From: CAXMST01 sp963712765
Lineage (GTDB): Bacteria > Actinomycetota > Thermoleophilia > Solirubrobacterales > 70-9
Direction of reading: 5' to 3'
Assembly: GCA_963712765.1 (NCBI GenBank)
Contig: CAVQIX010000004.1
Span: 310,001-374,000, forward strand
DNA length: 64,000 bases
Notes under the pieces: generated by a model
Told to the model about the DNA's origin: nothing
Seen by the model: only the letters and a program-made list of their open reading frames with translations
The model's database searches: none
Program-made: the position numbers and the translations under genes
Shown here: one piece after another, positions 52,290 through 60,703 of the stretch
Layout of the letters: every line of letters starts with the position of its first letter
How positions within the stretch are numbered: position 1 is the first letter of the stretch

Positions 52290-53900
52290 TCAGGCGGCCG
52301 CCGGAACCCGGCTCATCGCCCGCTCCGCCATCGCGGTGATCGTCAAACTCGGGTTGACCCCGGGGTTGGCCGGGACCGCGGAGCCGTCGCAGACGAGCAG
52401 GTTCTGGTAGCCGAACACACGCTGGTCGCGATCGACGACACCGGACTCGGGCCCGCGGCCGATCACCGCGCCGCCGAGCAGGTGCGCCGTCCCGGGCGTC
52501 CCCAGCAGCGACTCCATCAGCGAGCTCTGCGCGTACCCGCCCATCCGCTCAGCCGCCCGCTCGGCGACCTCGTTCGCCAACGGGATGAAGTTGTCCGGCG
52601 GATTCGCCCCCGGCTCCAGCGCGGTCTGCAGGGCGCCCGTCCGCCCGAGCGGCCCGCGCCGCCGCCGGAAGCTGAGCGCGGTGTCGGTCGAACGCATCAC
52701 GGTGAACAGGACCGTCGAGCGGGACCAGCCGTCGAGCCGCCGGCGAGGGAGCCAGCGGCCCGGCCGTCCGGCGATCGCGCCTAACGCGCCGAGCGCGCGG
52801 CCGGCGCGGCTCTGTCCGCCGGTCAGCGGGCCGAAGTTGAGGCCGATCATGTCGCCGGCATTGCCGTAGGTGTTGTTCGTGAAGTGCGTGTGCTCATCGG
52901 GGAAGACCGAGGCGGTGATCGCGACCTCGGCGCTGTAGTCGGCCCCGGGGCGCTCCGACGTCGCGGCCGTGATCGTTTCGCTGTTGGTCCGCACCAGCGA
53001 TCCGAGGCGATCCGAGAGCCGGTTCAGCGAGCCGGATTCGCGGCAGCGCCCCAGGAGCTTGTTGGTCCCGAGCGCCCCACCCGCGACGACGACGCCGGCG
53101 GCGGTCATCCGGCGTGGCCGTCCGATCAGGGGGCCCGGCCGCCGGTAGGCGATCTCATACCCGCCGCTGCCGTCCGATCCCGCCGGCCCCGGCAGCGGCC
53201 GCAGATCGCAGACCTCCGAATCGGCCTCGACCCTGACGCCGCGGCGCTCCGCGAACCAGAGGTAGTTCTTCACCAGCGTGTTCTTGGCGCCGTGGCGACA
53301 GCCGAGCAGGCACTGCCCGCAACGGATGCAGCCGGTCCGCTCGGGTCCCCCGCCGCCGAAGTAGGGATCCGCGACCGTCTTGCCCGGCTCGCCGAAGTGG
53401 ACGCCCACCGGGGTCTTGCGGAACGAGTCCTCCACCCCGAGATCCTCGGCGATTCCCCGCATCAGGTCCTCGGAGGGTCCCTCCGACTCGCATTCGACCG
53501 CGCCGAGCATCCGCGATGCCTCCGCGTAGTGGGGAGCGAGCTCGGTGCGCCAGTCGGCGAGGCTGTCCCAGGCCGGGTGCCGGTAGAAGTCATCGGAGCG
53601 CGGAACGTAGAGCGTGTTCGCATAGACGAGACTGCCGCCCCCGACGCCGACCCCGCTGAGCACCGTCACGTGCTTGAAGATCGTCATCTTCATGATCCCG
53701 CGCAGGCCCAGTCGTGGCCACCAGTAGACCTTTCCGACCTCTTTCGCGTCGTTGGCGAAGTCGCTGTCGGCATAGCGGCGGCCCTGCTCGAGCACGCAGA
53801 CGCGGTAGCCCCGCTCGGCCAGCCGCAGGGCGGCGACAGAACCGCCGAAGCCTGAGCCGACGACGACCCAGTCGTAGTCGTGGGACGCCGCGGTGCCCAC
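52290..53900 (-). CDS. GMC oxidoreductase (cholesterol-oxidase-like) with a four-cysteine cluster
   Basis: The 536-residue flavoenzyme has VVVGSGFGGSVAALRLAERG at 11-30, the SGVGVGGGSLVYAN signature, and the C-terminal DGSAVPANPGVNPSLTITAMAE active-site segment. A ferredoxin-like CIRCGQCLLGC motif lies near residue 190, as in bacterial sterol/alcohol-oxidising GMC enzymes. It is one base from the acyl-CoA ligase gene, so the pair may work on the same lipid or aromatic substrate. Confidence 0.9.
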   Translation of the reverse strand: MGTAASHDYDWVVVGSGFGGSVAALRLAERGYRVCVLEQGRRYADSDFANDAKEVGKVYWWPRLGLRGIMKMTIFKHVTVLSGVGVGGGSLVYANTLYVPRSDDFYRHPAWDSLADWRTELAPHYAEASRMLGAVECESEGPSEDLMRGIAEDLGVEDSFRKTPVGVHFGEPGKTVADPYFGGGGPERTGCIRCGQCLLGCRHGAKNTLVKNYLWFAERRGVRVEADSEVCDLRPLPGPAGSDGSGGYEIAYRRPGPLIGRPRRMTAAGVVVAGGALGTNKLLGRCRESGSLNRLSDRLGSLVRTNSETITAATSERPGADYSAEVAITASVFPDEHTHFTNNTYGNAGDMIGLNFGPLTGGQSRAGRALGALGAIAGRPGRWLPRRRLDGWSRSTVLFTVMRSTDTALSFRRRRGPLGRTGALQTALEPGANPPDNFIPLANEVAERAAERMGGYAQSSLMESLLGTPGTAHLLGGAVIGRGPESGVVDRDQRVFGYQNLLVCDGSAVPANPGVNPSLTITAMAERAMSRVPAAA

Positions 53901-53901
53901 C

Positions 53902-55449
53902 TCAGCTGTCGCGTAGCTCCCGCCGCAGGATCTTGCCGGAGGCGGATTTCGGGATCTGCTCGATCCGCTCGATCATCCGCAGCTTCTTCTGCGGTGAGAT
54001 GTCAGCCGCCACGTGCTCCATCAGCTCCTCGTCGGAGACCTCGGCGCCCTCGGCGATGACGACGAAGCCCTTCGGCAGCTCGCCGGCCTCCTCGTCGGGA
54101 ACGCCGATCACAGCGCAGTCGGCGACCGCCGGGTGCGCGATCAGGATCGCCTCCAGCTCCGCCGGCGGGACCTGGAAGCCCTTGTACTTGATCAACTCCT
54201 TGAGGCGGTCGACGATCGAGAGAAACCCCTCTCCGTCCGCCTCGGCGACGTCGCCGGTGTGCAGCCAGCCGTCGTTGTCGATCGTCTCCTCGGTCGCCTC
54301 CTGGTTGTTCAGATACCCCTGCATCACCTGTGGGCCGCGGACCCACAGCTCCCCCCGGTCGGCGTCCTCCCCGGTATCGGGGTCGACTATCCGGGTCTCG
54401 GTGCCCGGTACCGGGAGCCCGATCGAGCCCGGCTTGATCTTGTCGAGCGGGCAGAGGTGGGTGACGGGGCTCAGCTCGGTCATCCCGTAGCCCTGCGTGA
54501 CCGGGGTATCCAACCGCTTGGAGACCTGGTCGGTTAGCTCCGGTCCCAGCGGGGCCGCGCCCGACATGATCATCCGCAACGAGCTCAGGTCGTGCTCGTC
54601 GATCAGCGGGTGCTTGGCGAGCGCGAGCGCGATCGGGGGTACGACATAGGCGGTGGACACGGAGTGGTCCTCGATCAGCGAGAGGAACTGCGGCAGGTCG
54701 AACCGCGGCATCGTCACCACCGTGGCGCCGTTGTGCAGGCCCATGTTCATGATCACCGTCATCCCGTAGATATGGAAGAACGGGAGCACGCCGATGAGGA
54801 CGTCGTCGTCGCTGAGAGGCAGCAGCCCGTCGCACTGCAGGATGTTGGCGACGAGGTTGCGGTGGCTGAGCATCACCCCCTTGGGGAGGCCGGTCGTGCC
54901 GCTGGAGTAGGGGAGCACGGCTAGATCGTTCTCGGGGTCGAGGGTGATCTGCGGCGGCTCGGCGCCGGCGCCAAGCAGCTCCTCGTAGTCGGTCACCCCC
55001 TCCTCACTTCCGTCGCCGCCGAGGAGGACGATCTCGCCCACATCGGTGTGCTCGTCGGCCGCGTCGCGGGCATGCTCGAGGAACGGTGGGACCGTGAAGA
55101 TCATCTTCGCGCCGGAGTCGTGCAGCTGATGGCGCAACTCCGTGGCGGTGTAGAGGGGGTTGGCCGTCGTGTTGATCGCGCCGGCTCGGATCACCCCGTG
55201 GAAGATGACCGCGTATTCGGGCAGGTTCGGCATATAGATGCAGATCGAGTCGCCCTGCTCGATCCCGCGCGCGGCCAGGGCACCGGCCAGCGCCGAGGTG
55301 TGGGCATCGAGCTCGCCGTAGGTGATCGTCCTGCCGCTCGGCCCATCGACCAGCGCCGGCTTGTCGGCGCGGTCGCCGGCCCCGGCGAGCACGAACGTGG
55401 TGATGTCCTGCGGGGGGATCTGTGGGGCTGGGACAGCTGGCTGGCTCAA
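53902..55449 (-). CDS. AMP-forming acyl/aryl-CoA ligase (4CL-like)
   Basis: The 515-residue adenylating enzyme has the ATP loop YSSGTTGLPKGVMLSH, FFHIYGMTV, GYGMTELSPVTH, the hinge DRLKELIKYKGFQVPPAELE and the catalytic lysine in PKSASGKILRRELRD. Substrate is probably a fatty or aromatic acid. The TTG at 55449 was chosen: AGGAGGAGAGG precedes it with good spacing, while the longer frame to 55524 would run into the divergent DUF488 gene. Confidence 0.92.
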   Translation of the reverse strand: MSQPAVPAPQIPPQDITTFVLAGAGDRADKPALVDGPSGRTITYGELDAHTSALAGALAARGIEQGDSICIYMPNLPEYAVIFHGVIRAGAINTTANPLYTATELRHQLHDSGAKMIFTVPPFLEHARDAADEHTDVGEIVLLGGDGSEEGVTDYEELLGAGAEPPQITLDPENDLAVLPYSSGTTGLPKGVMLSHRNLVANILQCDGLLPLSDDDVLIGVLPFFHIYGMTVIMNMGLHNGATVVTMPRFDLPQFLSLIEDHSVSTAYVVPPIALALAKHPLIDEHDLSSLRMIMSGAAPLGPELTDQVSKRLDTPVTQGYGMTELSPVTHLCPLDKIKPGSIGLPVPGTETRIVDPDTGEDADRGELWVRGPQVMQGYLNNQEATEETIDNDGWLHTGDVAEADGEGFLSIVDRLKELIKYKGFQVPPAELEAILIAHPAVADCAVIGVPDEEAGELPKGFVVIAEGAEVSDEELMEHVAADISPQKKLRMIERIEQIPKSASGKILRRELRDS

Positions 55450-55522
55450 GGGCCTCTCCTCCTCGATCGGTTGCTGCGAGCCTACCGAGCGCGGAGCCGG
55501 CGCCGACTGGAAGACTGGGGCC

Positions 55523-56017
55523 ATGCTGGAGATCGCGACGATCGGGGTCTATGGGTTCAACGCCGAGCAGTTCCTGGCGGCGCTCGCCGACCACGGGGTG
55601 GAGCAGCTCGTCGACGTCCGGCAGCGACGCGGCGTGCGGGGGTCCGAGTACGCGTGGGCGAACTCCGCGCGTCTGCAGACCACGCTGGCCGAGCATCGGA
55701 TCGGCTACCTCCACCGCAAGGACCTTGCCCCGACCACGGCGATGCGTGAGCGCCAGTACGAGGAGGACGCCCGCCGCGGGGTCGGCCAGCGGACCCGGGT
55801 AGAGCTCGCACCCGCCTTTCGCGAGGCCTACGAGGCCGAGGTCCTCGCCGACGCGGACCTCGCCGCGCTGGTTGCCGAGATGCCCGCCGATGGGATCCCG
55901 GTGCTGCTGTGTGTCGAGGCCGAGCCCACCGCCTGCCATCGCTCGCTGCTCGCCGAGCGGCTAACGCGCGACCACGGCGCCCGCGTCACTCATATCCTCC
56001 CCGTCGCCCCCGGCTGA
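55523..56017 (+). CDS. DUF488 family protein
   Basis: The 164-residue protein has the DUF488 motifs TIGVYGFNAEQFLAAL, LVDVRQRRGVRGSEYAW and the CVEAEPTACHRSLLAE active-like cysteine-histidine segment. Function unknown; the cysteine cluster suggests a nuclease- or phosphatase-like site. The ATG at 55523 is preceded by GAAGACTGGGG. Confidence 0.85.
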   Translation: MLEIATIGVYGFNAEQFLAALADHGVEQLVDVRQRRGVRGSEYAWANSARLQTTLAEHRIGYLHRKDLAPTTAMRERQYEEDARRGVGQRTRVELAPAFREAYEAEVLADADLAALVAEMPADGIPVLLCVEAEPTACHRSLLAERLTRDHGARVTHILPVAPG

Positions 56018-56031
56018 GGTCTCGCCGCGCG

Positions 56032-57345
56032 CTACTTCGAGAGGACCCCGGACATCGCCTTCAGACCCAGATCCATGCCGCGCCAGAAGTTGCCTCCGTG
56101 GAACGGCTCCCCCCGGCTGAACCTCCACGGCACCGACCGTCCCAGCATCTTCTTCCCTGCTCTCCAGGCCACCGACGAGCCGACCCGGTAGTCGGAGCCG
56201 GCGCCCGGCCGAACCTCGACCGGGTGATCGCTGTCGCCGGTCAGACGCAGCGGCACCTGGGCGAAGGTGGCCTTGTCGAACTGCTCCATCACGCACATGC
56301 TGACCGGGTCGAAGCTCTGCTCGGGCGCGGCCCCGGCGAGCTCACCGGCGATGTGTGAGGCGGCGGCGTCCGCCTGAAGGAAGGCGAGGAACGCCTGCTT
56401 GACCGGGAAGTCCCCAGCGTCACCGACGGCGAAGACGTCCGGGTGATCGACCAGGCGGCGGCTCTCCAGCTCGGTGGCGAGGAAGCCCCGATCGTCGGCC
56501 TCGAGACCGGCGAACGGGGTCGCGGCGATGTAGGGGGGGAAGGCGACCAGCAGGTCGTAGTCGATCTCCTCGCCGCCGGCGAAGTGGACGGCTCCCTCCT
56601 CGACGTGATCGACCACGAGGCCGTGGTGTCCCTCGATGCCGCGGCGGTCGAACTCATCGACGACGACGTCGTGCAGCCTTGGCCCGAAGGCCTGGATGTA
56701 GGTGTCCTCGAAGGTGGACCAGATGATCTCGGTCGAGTCGCGAGCGTCGTTGCGGCGCAGCCAGGTCTCCAGCATCAGCACGATCTCGTAGAGGGGACCG
56801 GCGCACTTGTTGTTCGGGGGGACCAGGAACAGGACCCGCCTCCGGCCTCCGGAGCCGCCGTTGGTCTGGGCGGCGTCCACCAGGCCCTGGAAGCCCGCCC
56901 GCAGCTGCATCATGTCGGACGGTGTCCAGGTGCTGATTGCGTACTCGCCGAGCCCGGGGATCTCCTCGGCCCGCATGCCCGATCCCGTCGCCACAACGAG
57001 GAAGTCGTAGGGAACCGAACCCCCGGTGAAGTGGACCTGGCGGCGGTCGGTGTCGATCTCGTGGGCCCTGGCACCGATCAGCTCGATCCGCTTGCGGGCC
57101 GCCGGCCGGGCCAGCGGGACCCTGAGGCTCCTCGGATCGAGTCCGAACGGGACATAGATCGAGTTCGGCTTGAAGAGGAAGTGATCCTCGTCGGAGATGA
57201 TCGTGATCTCCGCCTGCTCACCGGCGCGCAGGTGCAGGTCGAACGCCGTCTCGAGCCCGCCGAATCCGCCCCCGAGGACGACGACTCGGGCGGGCCGGCT
57301 GCCGCCGCTCCACGTCTGTGTCGTTCCGTTCTTGTTCTTGCTCAT
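56032..57345 (-). CDS. Sulfide:quinone oxidoreductase-like flavoprotein
   Basis: The 437-residue FAD/NAD(P)-binding protein has VVVLGGGFGGLETAFDL and VATGSGM, two Rossmann modules and PPNNKCAGPLYE. Its cysteine lies where the catalytic cysteine of sulfide:quinone oxidoreductases sits; another cysteine (SMCVMEQF) occurs later. The C-terminal amphipathic helix could dock to the membrane. NDH-2 type dehydrogenase is the alternative. Confidence 0.85.
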   Translation of the reverse strand: MSKNKNGTTQTWSGGSRPARVVVLGGGFGGLETAFDLHLRAGEQAEITIISDEDHFLFKPNSIYVPFGLDPRSLRVPLARPAARKRIELIGARAHEIDTDRRQVHFTGGSVPYDFLVVATGSGMRAEEIPGLGEYAISTWTPSDMMQLRAGFQGLVDAAQTNGGSGGRRRVLFLVPPNNKCAGPLYEIVLMLETWLRRNDARDSTEIIWSTFEDTYIQAFGPRLHDVVVDEFDRRGIEGHHGLVVDHVEEGAVHFAGGEEIDYDLLVAFPPYIAATPFAGLEADDRGFLATELESRRLVDHPDVFAVGDAGDFPVKQAFLAFLQADAAASHIAGELAGAAPEQSFDPVSMCVMEQFDKATFAQVPLRLTGDSDHPVEVRPGAGSDYRVGSSVAWRAGKKMLGRSVPWRFSRGEPFHGGNFWRGMDLGLKAMSGVLSK

Positions 57346-57481
57346 CGCCCCGGACTTTGGATGTCGGGATCCGGCCGCGCATCCGTGAGAACCCGCGACG
57401 AGCCCGCGGGATCCCGCCGGGCCGTAGCGACCGCGGACCAGCCCTGCTTGGCGGCTACGCGCCGACGCCTTGTCCGCGAGC

Positions 57482-57829
57482 TCAGGCGCCGCTCTCGGCC
57501 AGCCGGCTGCGGACCTTCGCCACCGCCGGGACCGAGGTGTGGCAGGCCCGTGCGATCGCCGAGTCGCGCTGGTCGGGCTTGCGCCGGATCTCGAACTCGA
57601 GGGTTGCGACCTTGCGCAGCTTCAGCCGATGCTCCCGCGTTCCGGCGGCCGCCTCGGGGCCCTCGGCGGCCGCTTCGCCGGCGATCACCCTCCGGCATCC
57701 AAGGCAATGCAGGGAGCCCGCCTCCTCAGCCCAGCCGGTCGGCATCTCCAGGTGTCCGGCCTGCACCCACCGGGTGGTCACAGCGCAGCGCACGCAGGTC
57801 CAGGTCAGCGGATCGGCGGTGGCACTCAA
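57482..57829 (-). CDS. Small protein with CxxC pairs and a helical C-terminus
   Basis: The 115-residue protein opens TADPLTWTCVRCAVTTRW and has a second CLGC pair around residue 43, giving a likely zinc ribbon. The C-terminal half is arginine-rich and resembles a DNA-binding helix-turn-helix (RKPDQRDSAIARACHTSVPAVAKVR). TTG 57829 follows GGAG with good spacing. The frame extends further up to the tRNA but that part is not coding. No family is named. It may be a small regulator. Confidence 0.6.
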   Translation of the reverse strand: MSATADPLTWTCVRCAVTTRWVQAGHLEMPTGWAEEAGSLHCLGCRRVIAGEAAAEGPEAAAGTREHRLKLRKVATLEFEIRRKPDQRDSAIARACHTSVPAVAKVRSRLAESGA

Positions 57830-58050
57830 GCGGTCTCCACCGATGACCCCGGGTCGGATTCCATATCGCGTCCTTCGGGTCGGATGTCCCCGCGGCAGCC
57901 ACCGAGACTCGATCGGAGAGGCAATGGCGATCTGGAGGCGTATGTCACAAGCTAGCAATGAAGCCGTGACAGGCATGGAGCCGGCGGCTCCAACCACAGC
58001 GAGCCACGGAGGTCGAGCGGCCTCGCCGGTGCGATCCCGACGACGGCGGA

Positions 58051-58123
58051 TGGAGCTAGCCGGACTCGAACCGGCGACCTCCTGGGTGCGATCCAGGCGC
58101 TCTCCCAACTGAGCTATAGCCCC
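58051..58123 (-). tRNA. tRNA-Ala (anticodon CGC)
   Basis: A complete cloverleaf on the minus strand: 7-bp acceptor (GGGGCTA with TAGCTCC), D arm GCTCAGTTGGGAGAGC, anticodon stem CCTGG/CCAGG with loop ATCGCAC, and T arm GCCGGTTCGAGTCCGGC. The G3-U70 pair, the alanine identity element, is present. 3' CCA is not encoded. It reads GCG codons. Confidence 0.95.
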
Positions 58124-58293
58124 GAGGTGGGCGCAGACGGTGAGCCTGCGCTCGCAAGGATAGCCGTCGCTGCTTCCATCTGAGGGCGCCTCGTGAGCTT
58201 CCGTGGACGGCAGGCCGCTTTGCAGGATCGGGTTGCGAGCCGCCGCCCCAGGCGCATCGGAGCGCCGCCATCTGTAACTCTTTGGGCAGCGCC

Positions 58294-59106
58294 ATGGGAA
58301 TCCTCGACGACGCGATCCGTGAGCACCTCGAGCTGAAACGAAAGCACGGGGCAAGCGGCGACGACGTCGAACGCCTCGAGAAGGAGGCGTTCGGCCCGCC
58401 CGCTCGTCCGGGCGACCCCGAGTTCGCCGACGAAGCCGACGAGACCGTCGGCGAGGAGGCCGAAGCCGCCGCCGGCGATTGGTCAGAGGTCCTCGACGAG
58501 AACACCGAGGACCACGAGGAGTTCGGCTCGGGCCCCGGGACCGATTCCGCTCCCGTGACCCCGGCGGAGCGGGCACGGATCGAGCACACCGACCTCGATG
58601 ACACCGTCGACCACCCAGCGGTTCCCGAACCCGGCGATCAGCCACCTTCCATCGCACCGGAGGAAGCCGAGCAGCCGGCTGAAGAGGAGGCCCATCTCGA
58701 AGAGGCTCCCGCCGAAGAGGCTGCCGCGATGGAGCAGGGCCCCGCTCCCCCGGCCGAGCAACCGCCCGCACCTGCAGCCGGCCAGGCGCCGGCCGAGGAT
58801 CTGCCGCCCCCGACTGACGAGGGCCCGCCCGAAGCCTCGATCTTCGACCAGAGCGCCGACCTCGACCTCGACCTCGACCTCGACGACGAGCCCGCCGAGG
58901 CTGCTGGCACCGAACCGCCGCCGACACCTCCGGCGGCGGCTGAGGAGGGGCCAGGCTTCGCTCCGGACTCAGCCGAGGAGGATCAGCTCGAGGACGAGGA
59001 CGAGGACCTGCTCGAGGAGACGCCCGACTTCCTCGAGGACACGCCCGAGGGCGAGCGTCTGTGGTTCGAGCAGGGCGAGCCCAAGGACTTCGACTTCGAC
59101 GACTAG
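58294..59106 (+). CDS. Acidic, low-complexity protein of unknown function
   Basis: The 270-residue protein begins MGILDDAIREHLELKRKHGA, an amphipathic helix followed by a long disordered region rich in glutamate, aspartate, proline and alanine. It includes a DLDLDLDLDD repeat and ends in an acidic block and FDFDD. It has no transmembrane segment. The N-terminal helix is the only conserved-looking part. ATG 58294 was chosen because the protein then starts with that helix. Function unknown. Confidence 0.75.
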   Translation: MGILDDAIREHLELKRKHGASGDDVERLEKEAFGPPARPGDPEFADEADETVGEEAEAAAGDWSEVLDENTEDHEEFGSGPGTDSAPVTPAERARIEHTDLDDTVDHPAVPEPGDQPPSIAPEEAEQPAEEEAHLEEAPAEEAAAMEQGPAPPAEQPPAPAAGQAPAEDLPPPTDEGPPEASIFDQSADLDLDLDLDDEPAEAAGTEPPPTPPAAAEEGPGFAPDSAEEDQLEDEDEDLLEETPDFLEDTPEGERLWFEQGEPKDFDFDD

Positions 59107-59140
59107 AGGGTGACCTGCCGGCTTGCCGGCACGGTCCTCG

Positions 59141-60484
59141 TCAGTCGACGTAGCCGCGAGTGCGGCTCACGTCCACGACGCGCTCGATCGCGACCTTGAA
59201 GGCGGTTCGGCGCAGGCTCAGCTCCTCCTGCTCAGCCCGTGCCGCGACCTCGCGGTAGGCGCGTCGCATGACCGAGCCGAGCTTGTCGTTGACCTCCCGC
59301 TCGTCCCAGCGGAAGTGCTGCAGGTTCTGGACCCATTCGAAGTAGGAGCAGACGACACCGCCGGCGTTGGCCATCAGGTCGGGGATGATGTAGACGCCGT
59401 TGTCCTCGAGGATCGAGTCGGCCGTGAACGTGGTCGGGTTGTTGGCGCCCTCGACGATCATCTTGCATTGCATCAGGTCGGCGTTGTCCTCGTGGATCAT
59501 GCCGCCCAGCGCCGCCGGGAAGAAGACATCGCAGGGGACCTCGTATAGGTCGCCGGCGGTGATCTCCTCGGCGCCGGGGAACTCGACCAGCTTGCCGCCG
59601 TCGGCCTGGATGTGCTTGAGCAACGCCACTGCATCGATCCCCTCGTCGTTGCGGATCGCGCCGAAGGCATCGGAGACCGCGACCATCTTGGCGCCGAGGT
59701 CCTGCATGATCCGCGCCGCCCAGGAGCCGACGTTGCCGAAGCCCTGGACCGCGAATGTCGTTTCCTGGGGCGAGAGCCCGATTTTCGGCGCCGCCTCGCG
59801 GTACATGTAGACGCAGCCACGACCGGTGGCGGCGTCGCGCCCGTAGGAGCCTTCGAGCTCGATCGGCTTTCCGGTGACGCATGCGGGAGTGTGGCCCATC
59901 AGCTTTCCGTACTCGTCCATCATCCAGGCCATCACCTGGGCGTTGGTGTTGACGTCGGGGGCCGGGATGTCGCGGGTCGGCCCCAGGATCTTGTAGATCT
60001 TGTCCATGAACGAGCGTGCGATCTTCTGGACCTCCGAGCGCTCGAGCACATCCGCCGGCGCGTTGACTCCGCCCTTGGCGCCACCGAACGGAACCCCGGC
60101 GATCGCGGTCTTCCAGGTCATCATCGAGGCAAGGGCGCGGACCTCGTCGATGTCGACCTCCGGATGGAATCGGATCCCGCCCTTGTAGGGGCCCCGGGCG
60201 CCGTTGTGCTGGATTCGGTAGCCGTGGAAGACCTCGGTCTGCCCGTTGGCCATCTTGATCGGGATCTGTACCGATACCTCGCGGTAGGGCTGCCAGAAGA
60301 CCGGCCGGATGTCCTCGGGTAGGTCGAGCGCGTCCCAGGCCCAGTTGAAGTAGTGCTCGACGACCTCGAGGTCGGAGACCTTCGCGCGCGCCGAGCGGGG
60401 ATCGTCCACCTCTTCCGAACCAGCCCTTCCGGCATTCGCGTGGTCCTCGGTAGCCCGCGGGGACCCTTCGGTCTTGGTAGCCAT
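59141..60484 (-). CDS. Glutamate/amino-acid dehydrogenase (Glu/Leu/Phe/Val family)
   Basis: It reversibly deaminates an amino acid, most likely glutamate, using NAD(P). The 447-residue protein has GPYKGGIRFHPEVD, the catalytic lysine in PFGGAKGGVNAP, TACVTGKPIELEGSYGRDAATGRG and the Rossmann motif VQGFGNVGSWAA. ATG 60484 follows GGAGGAGAGGGA. A highly charged N-terminal 33 residues precede the fold. The product ends with a DRTRGYVD-like tail. Confidence 0.93.
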   Translation of the reverse strand: MATKTEGSPRATEDHANAGRAGSEEVDDPRSARAKVSDLEVVEHYFNWAWDALDLPEDIRPVFWQPYREVSVQIPIKMANGQTEVFHGYRIQHNGARGPYKGGIRFHPEVDIDEVRALASMMTWKTAIAGVPFGGAKGGVNAPADVLERSEVQKIARSFMDKIYKILGPTRDIPAPDVNTNAQVMAWMMDEYGKLMGHTPACVTGKPIELEGSYGRDAATGRGCVYMYREAAPKIGLSPQETTFAVQGFGNVGSWAARIMQDLGAKMVAVSDAFGAIRNDEGIDAVALLKHIQADGGKLVEFPGAEEITAGDLYEVPCDVFFPAALGGMIHEDNADLMQCKMIVEGANNPTTFTADSILEDNGVYIIPDLMANAGGVVCSYFEWVQNLQHFRWDEREVNDKLGSVMRRAYREVAARAEQEELSLRRTAFKVAIERVVDVSRTRGYVD

Positions 60485-60596
60485 TCCCTCTCCTCCAGAA
60501 GCCGGCCGGTATGGCTCGCATCCTCCCACAATGGCGGCAAGGACCTTGCTGCTCAGGTGCAGACGGCAAGCGGACGCCTAGAATCGGAGCCTCCGT

Positions 60597-60669
60597 GGGG
60601 CCATAGCTCAGTTGGGAGAGCGCCTGCTTTGCAAGCAGGAGGTCGCCGGTTCGATCCCGGCTGGCTCCA
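60597..60669 (+). tRNA. tRNA-Ala (anticodon TGC)
   Basis: A complete cloverleaf: acceptor GGGGCCA/TGGCTCC, D arm GCTCAGTTGGGAGAGC, anticodon stem CCTGC/GCAGG with loop TTTGCAA, T arm GCCGGTTCGATCCCGGC, discriminator A. The G3-U70 alanine identity pair is present. It reads GCA/GCG (and with wobble, GCU) codons. 3' CCA is not encoded. It lies 113 bp from the divergent dehydrogenase start and 34 bp before the MFS start. Confidence 0.95.
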
Positions 60670-60703
60670 TCACCGCAATATTCGCCTGCATAGGGTTCCC
60701 ACC

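Noticed and set aside
57318..58112. 264-residue plus-strand frame ending GLEPATSWVRSRRSPN
   Set aside because: This ending is the translation of the minus-strand tRNA-Ala gene, a well-known annotation artefact; the rest is antisense to the flavoprotein and small CxxC genes.
57482..58927. 481-residue minus-strand frame containing GAIAQLGERLDRTQEVAGSSPAS
   Set aside because: The middle is a translated tRNA and the upstream part is antisense to the acidic protein. Only the last 115 codons (to 57829) are kept as a gene.
60353..60703. Upstream extension of the MFS frame with HSSVGRAPALQAGGRRFDPG
   Set aside because: That peptide is the translation of the tRNA-Ala (TGC) gene; the MFS protein starts after it at GTG 60704.
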